Part shown: in pieces, positions 35,921 to 44,895 of the stretch
Layout: each line of letters starts with the position of its first letter
Position numbering within the stretch: the stretch's first letter is position 1
DNA from: Rhizobium sp. 9140
Lineage (GTDB): Bacteria; Pseudomonadota; Alphaproteobacteria; Rhizobiales; Rhizobiaceae
Assembly: GCF_900067135.1 (NCBI RefSeq)
Contig: NZ_FJUR01000001.1
Span: forward strand, 2,483,501 to 2,547,500
DNA: 64,000 nt
Direction: 5' to 3'
Position numbers and translations under genes: made by a program
Notes under the pieces: generated by a model
What the model saw: the letters and a program-made list of their open reading frames with translations, nothing else
Told to the model about the DNA's origin: nothing
The model's database searches: none

Positions 35921-38542
35921 TCAGCTGTCCAGCATCTCGCGCACGGCCACCGCCAGCTGCTTCAGCGAGAACGGCTTTGGCAGGAAACCGAATTTTGCAT
36001 CCGCCGGCAGGTTCCGCGCAAAGGCATCCTCGGCATAACCGGACACGAAAATGAACTTGAGGTCCGGATAGGTCTTGCGCAGCTCGCGCAGCAGCGTCGG
36101 ACCGTCCATTTCGGGCATGACGACATCGGAAACCACGATGTCCACCATGCCGTTCAGCTCTTCCATCACCTCCAGCGCCTCGACGCCGGAGCCCGCCTCA
36201 TAGACCTTGTAGCCGCGCGTTTCCAGCATGCGCTTGCCGCCGCGGCGCACGGCCTCCTCATCCTCGACGAGGAGGACAATGGCACTGTCGCCGGTGAGGT
36301 CCGTTGGCTCCTCGGCTTTCGCCGGGATCGAGGTGGCGAGCGTCAGCGGCTGGTCGAGCGCACCCGGCTCGCCGGATGCCGGCAGCGCCTCCTCGATGAA
36401 GCGCGGCAGCAGGATGCGGAAGGTGGTGCCCTTGCCGACTTCGGATTCCGGATAGATGAAGCCGCCGGACTGCTTGACGATGCCATAGACCATAGAAAGG
36501 CCGAGGCCCGTGCCCTTGCCGACTTCCTTTGTAGTGAAGAACGGCTCGAAGATCTTGTCGACGATCTCGGGCGGGATGCCCGTCCCCTCGTCGCTGACCT
36601 CCACGACGACGAAATCCTCGGCCGGAAGCTCGCGTCGGTTGAGTGCCGCAGCCTCCTCGGCCGGCATGTTGCGGGTGCGGATCGTGATCGTGCCGCCGCT
36701 GGGCATGGCATCGCGGGCGTTGACCGCAAGGTTGATCAGCACCTGCTCGAACTGCCCGAGATCGGTGCGTACCGGCCAGAGGTCGCGGCCATATTCCACT
36801 TCCAGCTTCACATGCGTGCCCGTCATGCGGTCTACCAGCATGCGCAGGTCGCCGATGACGTCGGTCATGTTGAGCACGGTCGGGCGCATGGTCTGCTTGC
36901 GCGAGAAGGCGAGCAACTGGCGCACCAGCACGGCGGCGCGGTTGGCGTTCCGCTTGATCTCCATCAGGTCGGCAAAGCTCGCGTCGGAGGGACGCGCCGA
37001 CAGAAGAAGGTGATCGGAGGAGAGCAGGATGGCGGTCAGCACATTGTTGAAGTCGTGCGCGATGCCGCCGGCGAGCGTTCCCACCGCGTTCATCTTCTGC
37101 GTCTGCGCCATCTGGGTTTCCAGCGCCTTCTGCTCGGTGATCTCAACGGCATAGACGATGGCGGCCTCTTCAGGCGCCGGTTCGCTCTGTTTCGCGACGC
37201 TCTGATCGATCACGGCATTGACGTAGAAACGGAAGAAACGGTTCTCGTCGGTCGGGTGCGGCAGGTCGAGCGGCGCGATATCGCTCTGCCGGTCCTTGGC
37301 TGCCGCCAGCGCTTCCTGCAGGCGACCGCGCTCCGACACGCGCGCAACGCTCTCCAGCAGCGCCCCGCGCTCCATGTCGTCCTGCGACACCACCCCGGAA
37401 AACAACTTCAGGAATGGCGCATTGGTCCGCAGGATGCGGCCATTGCCGTCCACGGAGGCAATCGCCATCGGCGTGTTGTTGAAGAAGCGCGTGAAGCGGA
37501 TAGCCGCGAGCGAGGCCGAGGGATCGGCTTCCTCGTCCACCGTACGCGCAAGCACGATCGTCCGGCTTTCGCCCGGCGCACCGTCGCGGGCCGACGAGAC
37601 CCGGTGAACCATGCGCACGGCAAAGCTCTGCCCGTTCGATCGGCGGAGATCGAGGTCGAGCGTTTTCGTCTTGCGCAGGCCGGGATCCGCCTGCACCGAC
37701 TGCACCAGCGCCAGCCCCTCGCCGGCGACCAGATCGGCGATCGTCATCGAGCCCGGCTGGAACTTGGTGAGATCGAGTCCGAGCCAGTCGGCCAGCGTCG
37801 CGTTGATGTAGAAGATTTCGCCCTTCTTGCCGGCGGAGAAGAAACCCGCCGGCGCGTGGTCGAGATAGTCGATCGCGTTCTGGAGTTCCTTGAAGAAACG
37901 CTCCTGATCGTCGCGATCGGCGGTGATGTCGGAGATCTGCCAGATGTAGAGCGGATTGCGGTCGGCATCCTCGAGCGGCAGCACGCGGGCCTTCAGGCGA
38001 AACCAGTGCGCACCGGAGCCTGCCGATCCGCCGGCAGCGCGCAATGGCTTCATCAGCCGGAATTCCTCATGTCCGGCCTTGCCCTCGCGCAGCCCGTTCG
38101 TCAGGCGGTAGATCGCCTCCGTTGCCTCGCGGTCACGCGAAAGGATGGTCTCCAGCGACTGCACGTCGTTCGCCTTATCGGCGCCCGTCAGCGCGCCATA
38201 GGCCGCATTGGCGTAGACGATCCGGCCCTTGCGGTCGGTGATCAACGTGCCCTCGGGGTGCCCGTCGAGAAAGGCCCGCGCGAGCTCGTCGGGGCGCGAC
38301 TGCGGCATGACTTCGATAAAGCCGATGACGGCAGAGACCAGAAAGAAGATGCCGACCATTGCGAGAATGCCGAGAATGCCGAGCACCACCTCGTTGCCGA
38401 GCTGGTTCTTGAAGATCACGAAAGCCGCTGCCGAGGCAATAAGGACGATCGCCAGCAGCACGATGCGCAGCACGGTTCCCGGACGCGTTCCCCGATCGAC
38501 GATCGGCATGCGATACTCGTCTGCCTGTCGCAGTTTCGTCAT
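35921..38542 (-). CDS. cckA: Cell-cycle hybrid histidine kinase CckA
   Basis: CckA phosphorylates, via ChpT, the master regulators CtrA and CpdR in alphaproteobacteria. The 873-residue protein has two membrane helices (about residues 25-75), PAS domains (about 100-220, 245-360 and 375-480), HisKA with GIAHDFNN (His near residue 496), HATPase with N-box [11 protein letters not shown] and G-boxes DEGTGIP and [15 protein letters not shown], and a C-terminal receiver ([10 protein letters not shown], Asp near residue 806). The ATG at 38542 has GAGGA 6 bases upstream; longer in-frame starts exist. An adjacent chpT is not seen. The Hpt at 50.3 kb is a different protein. Confidence 0.93.
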   Translation of the reverse strand: MTKLRQADEYRMPIVDRGTRPGTVLRIVLLAIVLIASAAAFVIFKNQLGNEVVLGILGILAMVGIFFLVSAVIGFIEVMPQSRPDELARAFLDGHPEGTLITDRKGRIVYANAAYGALTGADKANDVQSLETILSRDREATEAIYRLTNGLREGKAGHEEFRLMKPLRAAGGSAGSGAHWFRLKARVLPLEDADRNPLYIWQISDITADRDDQERFFKELQNAIDYLDHAPAGFFSAGKKGEIFYINATLADWLGLDLTKFQPGSMTIADLVAGEGLALVQSVQADPGLRKTKTLDLDLRRSNGQSFAVRMVHRVSSARDGAPGESRTIVLARTVDEEADPSASLAAIRFTRFFNNTPMAIASVDGNGRILRTNAPFLKLFSGVVSQDDMERGALLESVARVSERGRLQEALAAAKDRQSDIAPLDLPHPTDENRFFRFYVNAVIDQSVAKQSEPAPEEAAIVYAVEITEQKALETQMAQTQKMNAVGTLAGGIAHDFNNVLTAILLSSDHLLLSARPSDASFADLMEIKRNANRAAVLVRQLLAFSRKQTMRPTVLNMTDVIGDLRMLVDRMTGTHVKLEVEYGRDLWPVRTDLGQFEQVLINLAVNARDAMPSGGTITIRTRNMPAEEAAALNRRELPAEDFVVVEVSDEGTGIPPEIVDKIFEPFFTTKEVGKGTGLGLSMVYGIVKQSGGFIYPESEVGKGTTFRILLPRFIEEALPASGEPGALDQPLTLATSIPAKAEEPTDLTGDSAIVLLVEDEEAVRRGGKRMLETRGYKVYEAGSGVEALEVMEELNGMVDIVVSDVVMPEMDGPTLLRELRKTYPDLKFIFVSGYAEDAFARNLPADAKFGFLPKPFSLKQLAVAVREMLDS

Positions 38543-38987
38543 CAGGGTCCTCATTGCCCCGCCGCTTGAAATGGCCCGGGCCATGGAAGGTCCGCGCACG
38601 CGACGTCATTGGTCGATTCTCTTTATCAGCCGGCGCCAGTCTGACAAAGCGTTCTCAGGGCGTCAGGGGAGCGAATTCACGCCGAATTCACAAGGAATCT
38701 CGGTATCGTAGCGTCCTGCCCGTCATTCGGCAGGCAAGGCTCGTTCCCCTTCGTGTCCTGACGCCATCGACAAACCGGCAGGACGGAGGCACCCATGCGT
38801 CAGCGGGCGTTTTAGACATTCCGTGGATTGGCCGGGTTTTCCGCACGGCATGTCTGGACGCGACAGGCGACCGCTCCATTTACCGGGACAACACGTTCTC
38901 GCGGCTTGTTTCCAACGGCAAAAAGACGTCAATTCCAATTCCGCAGCGTCGTATATGCGCTGCACCTGAAAGACGAGGAGAGCGAAG
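38543..38987. other. Divergent control region between cckA and the FliO-like gene
   Basis: No gene seen. GAATTCAC occurs twice, at 38673-38680 and 38684-38691, i.e. 11 bases (one helical turn) apart, possibly a regulator site. TATATG near 38952 could be a -10 box. GAGGAGAGC precedes the ATG at 38988. Confidence 0.4.
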
Positions 38988-40004
38988 ATGTTTGAAGATG
39001 TCGTCGGCAATAACGGCGGTCGGTTCATCATCGCGGCCGTGGCCGTCGCTGCGGGTCTGCTGGCTCTGGTGGCCGTTCTCTGGTTCATGCGCAATCGCGC
39101 GTCTTCCCCCTTCATCCGCGGCGGCAAGAACCGCCAGCCGCGGCTCGCGGTGCTCGATGCCGCGGCCGTGGACACACGCCGCCGGCTCGTGCTCGTGCGC
39201 CGGGATGATGTCGAGCACCTGATCATGATCGGCGGCCCGACCGATATCGTCGTCGAAAGCCGGATTGTCGGCGCGAAGCCGCGATTGGACGCTTCAGAGT
39301 CCGGACAGACGGCCATCGCCGCGCCGCCCGCCACGCAGCAGATCGCCGGCCAGCCCGTTGCCGCAAACCTTGCAGCACCCGCCCGCCCGGATGCCCTGCC
39401 CGCACCTGCCGCCCGCATTGCGCAGGAGCGTCGCCCTGAAAACAGGACGGAACCAAGGCCCGAACAGCGCTCGCAGCCAACGCCGGACGCCCACCCGGCA
39501 GCACGCCCCGCCCAGCCGCCGGTCTCCAATATGGGTCAGGCGCTCTACGGAGACGACGCCATCGCGCCCCGGCAGCCGCCGGCAGCCCGCACCGCCGCAC
39601 CGGCCCAGAGAGCAACGCCGCAATTCTCGGCTGGTAATGCGGCTCCGTCCGGGCGAAAGGCCCCCGAGGACATCCTCGACGCCGCGCGCGCGCGCGTCCT
39701 CCCCCAGATCCCCGCGCCGGCTGCAGCCGCCGTCCCCACCCAGCCGGCAGCAGCCGCTGCGGCAAGATCCAAGCCGCCCGGCACCGAGATCGGCAACCGC
39801 GACGAAGGAAAACGTGACGAAGGCCGGGATTTCGAGCGTTTGCTCGACGCCCAGATCTCCGGTGACCTCGGCCGTCTTGCACCCGAACCCACGCCTCGCG
39901 CCCCCGCCATCGACGCCCCCCGCCCGGCCCCGCGCAACGAGCCGACGCTGGAAGAGGAGATGAACCGGATGCTGAGCGAGATGGGCAACGAGCGCAAGCC
40001 GTGA
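38988..40004 (+). CDS. FliO-like single-pass membrane protein with long disordered tail
   Basis: A 338-residue protein. Residues 12-35 are a membrane helix (FIIAAVAVAAGLLALVAVLWFM). Residues 50-92 (RLAVLDAAAVDTRRRLVLVRR, then DDVEHLIMIGG and TDIVVE) match the FliO domain of flagellar export, where FliO helps assemble FliP. About 230 residues follow, rich in Pro, Ala, Gln and Arg and clearly disordered, ending in a helical EEEMNRMLSEMG. No flagellar genes are nearby and FliO is much shorter, so I infer a repurposed FliO-fold protein. It sits between cckA and dksA. Function is unknown. Confidence 0.7.
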   Translation: MFEDVVGNNGGRFIIAAVAVAAGLLALVAVLWFMRNRASSPFIRGGKNRQPRLAVLDAAAVDTRRRLVLVRRDDVEHLIMIGGPTDIVVESRIVGAKPRLDASESGQTAIAAPPATQQIAGQPVAANLAAPARPDALPAPAARIAQERRPENRTEPRPEQRSQPTPDAHPAARPAQPPVSNMGQALYGDDAIAPRQPPAARTAAPAQRATPQFSAGNAAPSGRKAPEDILDAARARVLPQIPAPAAAAVPTQPAAAAAARSKPPGTEIGNRDEGKRDEGRDFERLLDAQISGDLGRLAPEPTPRAPAIDAPRPAPRNEPTLEEEMNRMLSEMGNERKP

Positions 40005-40052
40005 TGAATCGCACCGCGCAACAGGCGCCTTCCGGCCTGGACCGCTCCTCTA

Positions 40053-40082
40053 ACGCAAAAATGGCCGCCAAAGGCGACCATT
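40053..40082 (-). terminator. Rho-independent terminator of dksA
   Basis: On the minus strand AATGGTCGCC-TTT-GGCGGCCATT (10 bp with one G-T pair) is followed by TTTTGCG. The mirrored A-run could also help end the convergent FliO-like gene. Confidence 0.8.
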
Positions 40083-40122
40083 CGGAAGATATATAAAATG
40101 TAAGGCGTCCGAACCGGCACGT

Positions 40123-40542
40123 TCACTCGTCGCGATAAACCTTCTCGCGGCGCTCGTGGCGTTCCTGTGCTTCGATTGACAAGGTCGCGATCGGGCGGGC
40201 GTCGAGGCGGCGCAGACCGATGGGTTCGCCGGTTTCCTCGCAATATCCGTAGGTGCCTTCGTCGATCCGCTGCAGGGCGGCATCGATCTTGGAAATCAGC
40301 TTGCGCTGACGGTCGCGTGCACGAAGCTCGATAGCACGATCGGTTTCCGATGAGGCGCGGTCGGCGAGATCGGGGTGATTGGCGCTCTCTTCGGCAAGGT
40401 GGCCGAGCGTTTCTCGCGCTTCCCGGAGGATGTCGTTCTTCCAGGCATTCAACTTGGCTCTAAAGTAAGCCCGTTGATGGGAGTTCATGAATTCATCGTC
40501 TTCGGAAAGAACGAAGGTACCAAGATCGATCTTCTCACTCAA
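40123..40542 (-). CDS. dksA: DksA-type RNA polymerase regulator lacking most zinc ligands; TTG start
   Basis: DksA binds the RNA polymerase secondary channel and, with ppGpp, reprograms transcription. Its 139 residues contain the coiled coil with the tip motif DLADRA (D-x-x-D-x-A, near residue 65), then RDRQRKLISKIDAALQRIDEGTYGYC. Of the four zinc Cys in E. coli DksA only the first remains: the following residues read CEETGEP, and the second pair is replaced in TLSIEAQ. The start is a TTG at 40542 with AGGAG 7 bases upstream; no ATG fits the family N-terminus (SEKIDLG). It is monocistronic with a clear promoter and terminator. Confidence 0.93.
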   Translation of the reverse strand: MSEKIDLGTFVLSEDDEFMNSHQRAYFRAKLNAWKNDILREARETLGHLAEESANHPDLADRASSETDRAIELRARDRQRKLISKIDAALQRIDEGTYGYCEETGEPIGLRRLDARPIATLSIEAQERHERREKVYRDE

Positions 40543-40576
40543 CGCGTTTCTCCTGAAGAACATCTCATGCGGCGGG

Positions 40577-40605
40577 TCTATAGACCTATGAAGACTGTGT
40601 TTCAA
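40577..40605 (-). promoter_or_regulatory. dksA promoter
   Basis: Minus strand: TTGAAA (40605-40600), a 17-base spacer and TATAGA (40582-40577), with a start near 40570 and a leader of about 28 bases. The -10 lies inside the 12-bp palindrome GGTCTATAGACC (40575-40586). Confidence 0.65.
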
Positions 40606-40891
40606 GTCTCTGCGCACGGCGCACGCATATTTCAAATTGCTCGAAAACGAAGCTAACGGCCTCATATTTCACCAGAATTACAAGAGCATGACAGGAAATC
40701 GGCTGTCCGATACCGGACGGCCGCTGCACGACCGCAGGTTCGGGCGTCTGCGCAGTGCAATCCGGCCGAAAAAAGAGGCAGTCTTTTTCGGTTCGCCATC
40801 TCTATCGTCGTGTCGGAAGCCCGGCTCGCGCTTGATCTTTGCCGACGGCCGGGAGACAAGGTGTGATCTCAGTCGTCCGGTGGCTTCCTCC
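40606..40891. other. Spacer between dksA and the SixA-like gene
   Basis: No gene is supported. It contains an A/T-rich inverted repeat, CCGAAAAA (40766-40773) and TTTTTCGG (40784-40791), that may affect the sixA transcript. An open frame through this region lacks any family similarity before 40892. Confidence 0.4.
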
Positions 40892-41422
40892 ATGTCTTCC
40901 GCCTCCCTGTCTTCCGCCATATCCCAGCCAGCCCTGTTCCTCGTACGCCATGCCCGCGCTGGCGGCCCAAGGGCTGGAGAGCGGGATTTCGACCGGACAC
41001 TCGATGAGATGGGCCGGGCGGATGCAGCCCGCATGGCAGCGACGCTACAGAAGCGCGGCTGGACGCTGGGCGATATCGTCTGCTCGTCAGCGCGCCGTTG
41101 CCGCCAGACCGCCGACATTCTGCTCGGCACGACGCCGTCCGCTTCGATCTCGTTCGAGGAGTTGCTCTATGACGGCGCGCTCGATGCCTATCTCGCCGTC
41201 GTCGGTGACATCAACGCGAGAGCCGGCGCCGGCGCGCCGCTGACCATCATCGGGCACAATCCGGTTCTGGAGCATCTTGCCTGGGAGTGCCTCGGCTCGG
41301 CAACGGCCACACGCGCTTTGCCCGCCGGCTTCCTGCCCGGCATGGTCATCGCCATCGCCCGCAAGCCGGACACGGCCCCGGACGAACTTCCCGGCCGGCT
41401 TGTCGAGGTCCTGACCCCGTAA
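40892..41422 (+). CDS. SixA-type phosphohistidine phosphatase
   Basis: A 176-residue histidine-phosphatase (phosphoglycerate-mutase fold) protein. The RHG-type motif is LVRHARAG (near residue 18; RHA instead of RHG, as in SixA). The second catalytic His lies in IIGHNPVLEHL (near residue 120). VCSSARRCRQTADIL supplies the phosphate-binding Arg. SixA enzymes dephosphorylate Hpt or PTS histidines. The ATG at 40892 fits the family start; the frame is open upstream without similarity. A candidate substrate in this window is the lone Hpt protein at 50.3 kb, but that is speculation. Confidence 0.85.
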   Translation: MSSASLSSAISQPALFLVRHARAGGPRAGERDFDRTLDEMGRADAARMAATLQKRGWTLGDIVCSSARRCRQTADILLGTTPSASISFEELLYDGALDAYLAVVGDINARAGAGAPLTIIGHNPVLEHLAWECLGSATATRALPAGFLPGMVIAIARKPDTAPDELPGRLVEVLTP

Positions 41423-41557
41423 GATCTCGTCTGCGGGCAATCTTTCCACGACATGGTCGACGGGCCTGCCTTTCCCGCATGCGCGCAGCTCCCTATATCG
41501 CATGCGGGCCGTCCGACCCGGATGTCACCTCATCTCAACGAAGGGAAGCCAAGCCGC

Positions 41558-43027
41558 GTGTCTTTTCTCACCCGCATGTCCGACGATGCGAAAATCGCCT
41601 TGGATACCCTGACGGATCGCGCCGCGGGGCTCGTCAATCCCTCGGTCCGCCTCGGCGTCACCGGCCTGTCGCGCGCGGGCAAGACGGTCTTCATCTCCTC
41701 CCTCGTTCATAACCTGCTGAATGGCGGCCGCCTGCCGGTGTTCGAACCCGTTCGCGCCGGCCGCGTGTCAAAAATCCGGCTGGAGCCGCAACCCGACGAC
41801 GCCGTACCACGCTTCCAGTACGAGGATCATATCACGGCGCTGGTGCGCGATCGCATCTGGCCCGATTCGACGCGCGCGATCTCGCAGCTGCGCATCACAC
41901 TCGACTACGAGAGCGCCAGCGGCTGGAACCGCATGTTTTCGCCGGGCCGCCTGTCGATCGACATCGTCGATTATCCAGGCGAATGGCTGCTCGATCTGCC
42001 GCTCCTCTCGCAGGATTACCGCACCTTCAGCGCCGCGACCGTCGCCCGCGCCCGCAGCGGCATCCGCCGCGAGCTTTCCGCCGAATGGCTGGCGCTCTGC
42101 GAGACCGCCATGCCGCAGGCCGAAGCCGACGAGGGTCGCACCCGCGCGCTGGCTGAAGCCTTCACCCGCTATCTCCGGGCCTGCCGCACAGACGAGCGCT
42201 CGCTCTCCACATTGCCGCCCGGCCGTTTCCTGATGCCGGGAGATCTGGAGGGCTCACCCGCCCTCACCTTCGCGCCCCTGCCGGATCTGCCCGACGGTCG
42301 CCCAGCGTCCGGCTCGCTGCACGCGATGATGGAGCGCCGCTACGAGGCCTACAAGACGCATGTGGTGAAACCCTTCTTCCGCGAGCACTTCGCCCGCCTC
42401 GACCGCCAGATCGTGCTCGTGGACGCGCTGCAGGCGATCAATCGCGGACCCGAAGCGCTGCTCGACCTCGAAAGCGCTCTGGCGGACGTCATGGGCTGCT
42501 TCCAGCCGGGAACGAACTCCTTCCTCTCCTCTTTCCTCACCCGCCGCATCGACAAGGTGCTGATCGCCGCGACCAAGGCCGATCACCTGCACCACGAAAG
42601 CCATGATCGGCTGGAGCGCATCACCGCGCGCATCGTCTCGCGCGCCATGGAGCGGATCGGCGGCAGCGGTGCCGGCGTCGAGGTCATGGCGCTCGCCTCG
42701 GTGCGCGCCACCCGCGAGGCGACCGTCAACCATGATGGCCACCCGCTGCCGGTCATCGTGGGAACGCCGATTGCCGGCGAGCGCATCAATGGCGAGCTGT
42801 TCGATGGCGAGCGCAAGACCGCGATCTTCCCCGGCGACCTGCCACGCGATCCCGACAGCCTGTTTCGCACGACGGATGAGGAGCTCGGTCAGCACGTGCC
42901 GGAGGTTAATTTCGTCCGCTTCCGCCCGCCGCACATCGAGGAGACGGGGGGCGGGCTAAAGCTGTCCGTTCCGCATATCCGTCTCGACCGGGCCATGCAG
43001 TTCCTGTTCGGAGACCGCCTCGCATGA
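41558..43027 (+). CDS. YcjX-like P-loop ATPase/GTPase (DUF463)
   Basis: A 489-residue stress-linked nucleotide-binding protein of the YcjX family. The P-loop is GVTGLSRAGKTVF (near residue 37). Other family landmarks are DIVDYPGEWLLDLPLL (near residue 140; switch-like D-x-P-G), KAD in LIAATKADHLHHE (near residue 345) and the C-terminal FRPPHIEETGG. The GTG at 41558 with AGGGAAG 9 bases upstream is my choice; ATGs at 41522 and 41578 are alternatives. The stop overlaps the next start (ATGA), and the pair is the usual ycjX-ycjF order. In E. coli these belong to the phage-shock neighbourhood, but no psp genes are visible here. Confidence 0.85.
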   Translation: MSFLTRMSDDAKIALDTLTDRAAGLVNPSVRLGVTGLSRAGKTVFISSLVHNLLNGGRLPVFEPVRAGRVSKIRLEPQPDDAVPRFQYEDHITALVRDRIWPDSTRAISQLRITLDYESASGWNRMFSPGRLSIDIVDYPGEWLLDLPLLSQDYRTFSAATVARARSGIRRELSAEWLALCETAMPQAEADEGRTRALAEAFTRYLRACRTDERSLSTLPPGRFLMPGDLEGSPALTFAPLPDLPDGRPASGSLHAMMERRYEAYKTHVVKPFFREHFARLDRQIVLVDALQAINRGPEALLDLESALADVMGCFQPGTNSFLSSFLTRRIDKVLIAATKADHLHHESHDRLERITARIVSRAMERIGGSGAGVEVMALASVRATREATVNHDGHPLPVIVGTPIAGERINGELFDGERKTAIFPGDLPRDPDSLFRTTDEELGQHVPEVNFVRFRPPHIEETGGGLKLSVPHIRLDRAMQFLFGDRLA

Positions 43028-44079
43028 GCGACCTTCCCCGCCGCCCCGCCGCTTTCACCGTCGACGGCGATCAGCCGCCGCAGGCCGAAACCCGCCGCGC
43101 GCCGGCAAGCTTCGGCGATGGCGTCGTGCTGACGCCGGATGCCGAAGACCCCTTCGCGGAAACGACGCTTGCCACGCCCGTCGTCTCCGCGCTGGAGGAG
43201 CGCCGTCCCCGGCGGCGGTTCTCGCTGGCGAAGCTCGCGCTCGGTGCGCTCGGCGTCCTCGTCTCGCTCGCCCTCGGCCTCTGGATCGACAGCCTCGTGC
43301 GCGACCTCTTCACGCGCAACGACGCGCTCGGCTATGTCGCCATCGCGGCGGCAGCCATCGTCGTTCTGGCCGTGCTCGGCATTGTCGGCCGCGAGGTCCT
43401 CGGCCTCATGCGGCTCAATGCCGTCCAGTCGCTGAAAGAGGAGGTGACCGCCGCCTTCGCCGCACCCGGCAACACGGTCGCCCGCAAGACCATGAACGAC
43501 CTCGTCCAGCATCTCGCGGCGCGTCCCGAGACAGCGCGCGGTCGCGAACGGCTGAAAGCGACGGAGGGCGAGATCATCGACGGTCCCCACCTCATCGACC
43601 TCACCGAGCGCGAACTCCTGACGCCGCTCGACCGGGAAGCGCGCGCCCTCATCCTCAACGCCTCGAAACGCGTTTCCATCGTTACGGCCGTCAGCCCGCG
43701 CGCGCTGGTCGATCTCGGCTATGTCGTGTTCGAATCGGCCCGGCTCATCCGCGCCATGGCGGATCTCTACGGCGGGCGTCCGGGCACGCTCGGCCTCTTC
43801 CGCCTCATCCGCGACGTGCTGGCCCATCTCGCCGTCACCGGCTCCATTGCCGTCGGCGACAGCCTCGTCCAGCAGGTGCTCGGCCACGGCATCGCGTCGA
43901 AGCTCTCGGCCCGCCTCGGCGAAGGCGTCGTCAACGGTCTCATGACCGCGCGCATCGGCATCGCCGCCATGGACCTCTGCCGCCCCATGCCCTTCCGCGC
44001 CCTCAAGCGCCCCGGCATCGGCGACTTCATCGGCGATATCGCTCCCGGCCAGAAGCGCGCATCAACGGACGATGTCTAG
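43024..44079 (+). CDS. YcjF-like membrane protein (TIGR01620/DUF697)
   Basis: A 351-residue inner-membrane protein. About 70 N-terminal residues are cytosolic and Pro/Ala/Arg-rich. Two membrane helices follow (about residues 72-92 and 101-122: LALGALGVLVSLALGLWI, GYVAIAAAAIVVLAVLGIVG). The C-terminal DUF697 region contains SPRALVDLGYVVFESARLIRAMADLYGGRPG (near residue 222) and GEGVVNGLMTARIGIAAMDLCRP (near residue 300). It is translationally coupled to the YcjX-like gene and probably forms a complex with it at the membrane. Function is not established. Confidence 0.87.
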   Translation: MSDLPRRPAAFTVDGDQPPQAETRRAPASFGDGVVLTPDAEDPFAETTLATPVVSALEERRPRRRFSLAKLALGALGVLVSLALGLWIDSLVRDLFTRNDALGYVAIAAAAIVVLAVLGIVGREVLGLMRLNAVQSLKEEVTAAFAAPGNTVARKTMNDLVQHLAARPETARGRERLKATEGEIIDGPHLIDLTERELLTPLDREARALILNASKRVSIVTAVSPRALVDLGYVVFESARLIRAMADLYGGRPGTLGLFRLIRDVLAHLAVTGSIAVGDSLVQQVLGHGIASKLSARLGEGVVNGLMTARIGIAAMDLCRPMPFRALKRPGIGDFIGDIAPGQKRASTDDV

Positions 44080-44103
44080 CGCCTGCCCAGATCGACGGAA
44101 CGC

Positions 44104-44895
44104 TCAAATCCCGCCATACCAGTCATAGCCGACATCCTCCCAGAACCCACCCTTGCCCCCGCCATAGGGGGCGAGCGTCGCGGCGAGTTCGATCGACTTG
44201 ATATATTTGGGCATCTTGTAGCCGAGCTGCCGCTCGACCCGCACGCGCAACGGCGCGCCATTGGCCACCGACAGCGTCTGGTCATTGCAGCCATAGGCCA
44301 GGATGGTTTGCGGGTGGCGCGCGTCGAGAAGGTCGATGGATTCGTAATAGGGCGTCGGGCCGCCAAGGCCGAGGTCCATGGCGTCGTAGCATTTGAAGAC
44401 GACGAAGCGGGCCTCCGGCCGCACCTTCGCCTGATCGAGAATAGTCGCGAGCGGCACGCCCGTCCACTTGGCGATGCAGCTCCAGCCCTCGACGCAGTCA
44501 TGGCGCGTGATCTGCGTCCGCGAGGGCATGGCGCGGATTTCGTCGAGGCCGAGATCGAGCGGCTTTTCGACGAGGCCGGTGACGGGCAGCCGATAGGTCG
44601 CGAACGCCGTCGCCTTCAGCGCGAGATAATCGGCCCCGTCTGGATCCGTCGATCCATTGGGCCGCTGCCCTTGACGGATTTCGGTGGCTGAAAACTCCGG
44701 CGCAAGCCGGTCCCCCGCGAGCATCCGCTGGACGCGGTAGCTCAGGCTGTTTGCGGAGGCGAGCGTCTCGCGAACGGCGCTATCGCCCGAGAGAACGCCG
44801 TCGAGCACGTCGCAGCCGGCAAGCGGTACGGTGGAGGCCGCGACACCCGCGAGCGTCAGGAACCGGCGGCGGTTGGCAAGCAAGGTTCGGCTCAT
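44104..44895 (-). CDS. Molybdopterin-dependent oxidoreductase (SUOX/MsrP fold), Tat-exported
   Basis: A 263-residue periplasmic enzyme of the sulfite-oxidase-fold family. The N-terminus has a twin-arginine motif (NRRRFLTLAGVA) followed by a lipobox-like LAGC, so it is exported folded and may be lipid-anchored. RHDCVEGWSCIAKWTGVPL (near residue 132) provides the Cys that ligates molybdenum. GGPTPYYESI and NGAPLRVRVERQLGYKMPKYIKSIEL are typical of the fold. Its start overlaps the stop of the cytochrome b gene (ATGA), so both are made together. The arrangement recalls MsrPQ, but the substrate (sulfoxide, sulfite or other) is unknown. Confidence 0.88.
   Translation of the reverse strand: MSRTLLANRRRFLTLAGVAASTVPLAGCDVLDGVLSGDSAVRETLASANSLSYRVQRMLAGDRLAPEFSATEIRQGQRPNGSTDPDGADYLALKATAFATYRLPVTGLVEKPLDLGLDEIRAMPSRTQITRHDCVEGWSCIAKWTGVPLATILDQAKVRPEARFVVFKCYDAMDLGLGGPTPYYESIDLLDARHPQTILAYGCNDQTLSVANGAPLRVRVERQLGYKMPKYIKSIELAATLAPYGGGKGGFWEDVGYDWYGGI

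Noticed and set aside
36812-38569. A 585-codon plus-strand frame opposite cckA
   Set aside because: cckA motifs on the minus strand are complete; the antisense product is low-complexity.
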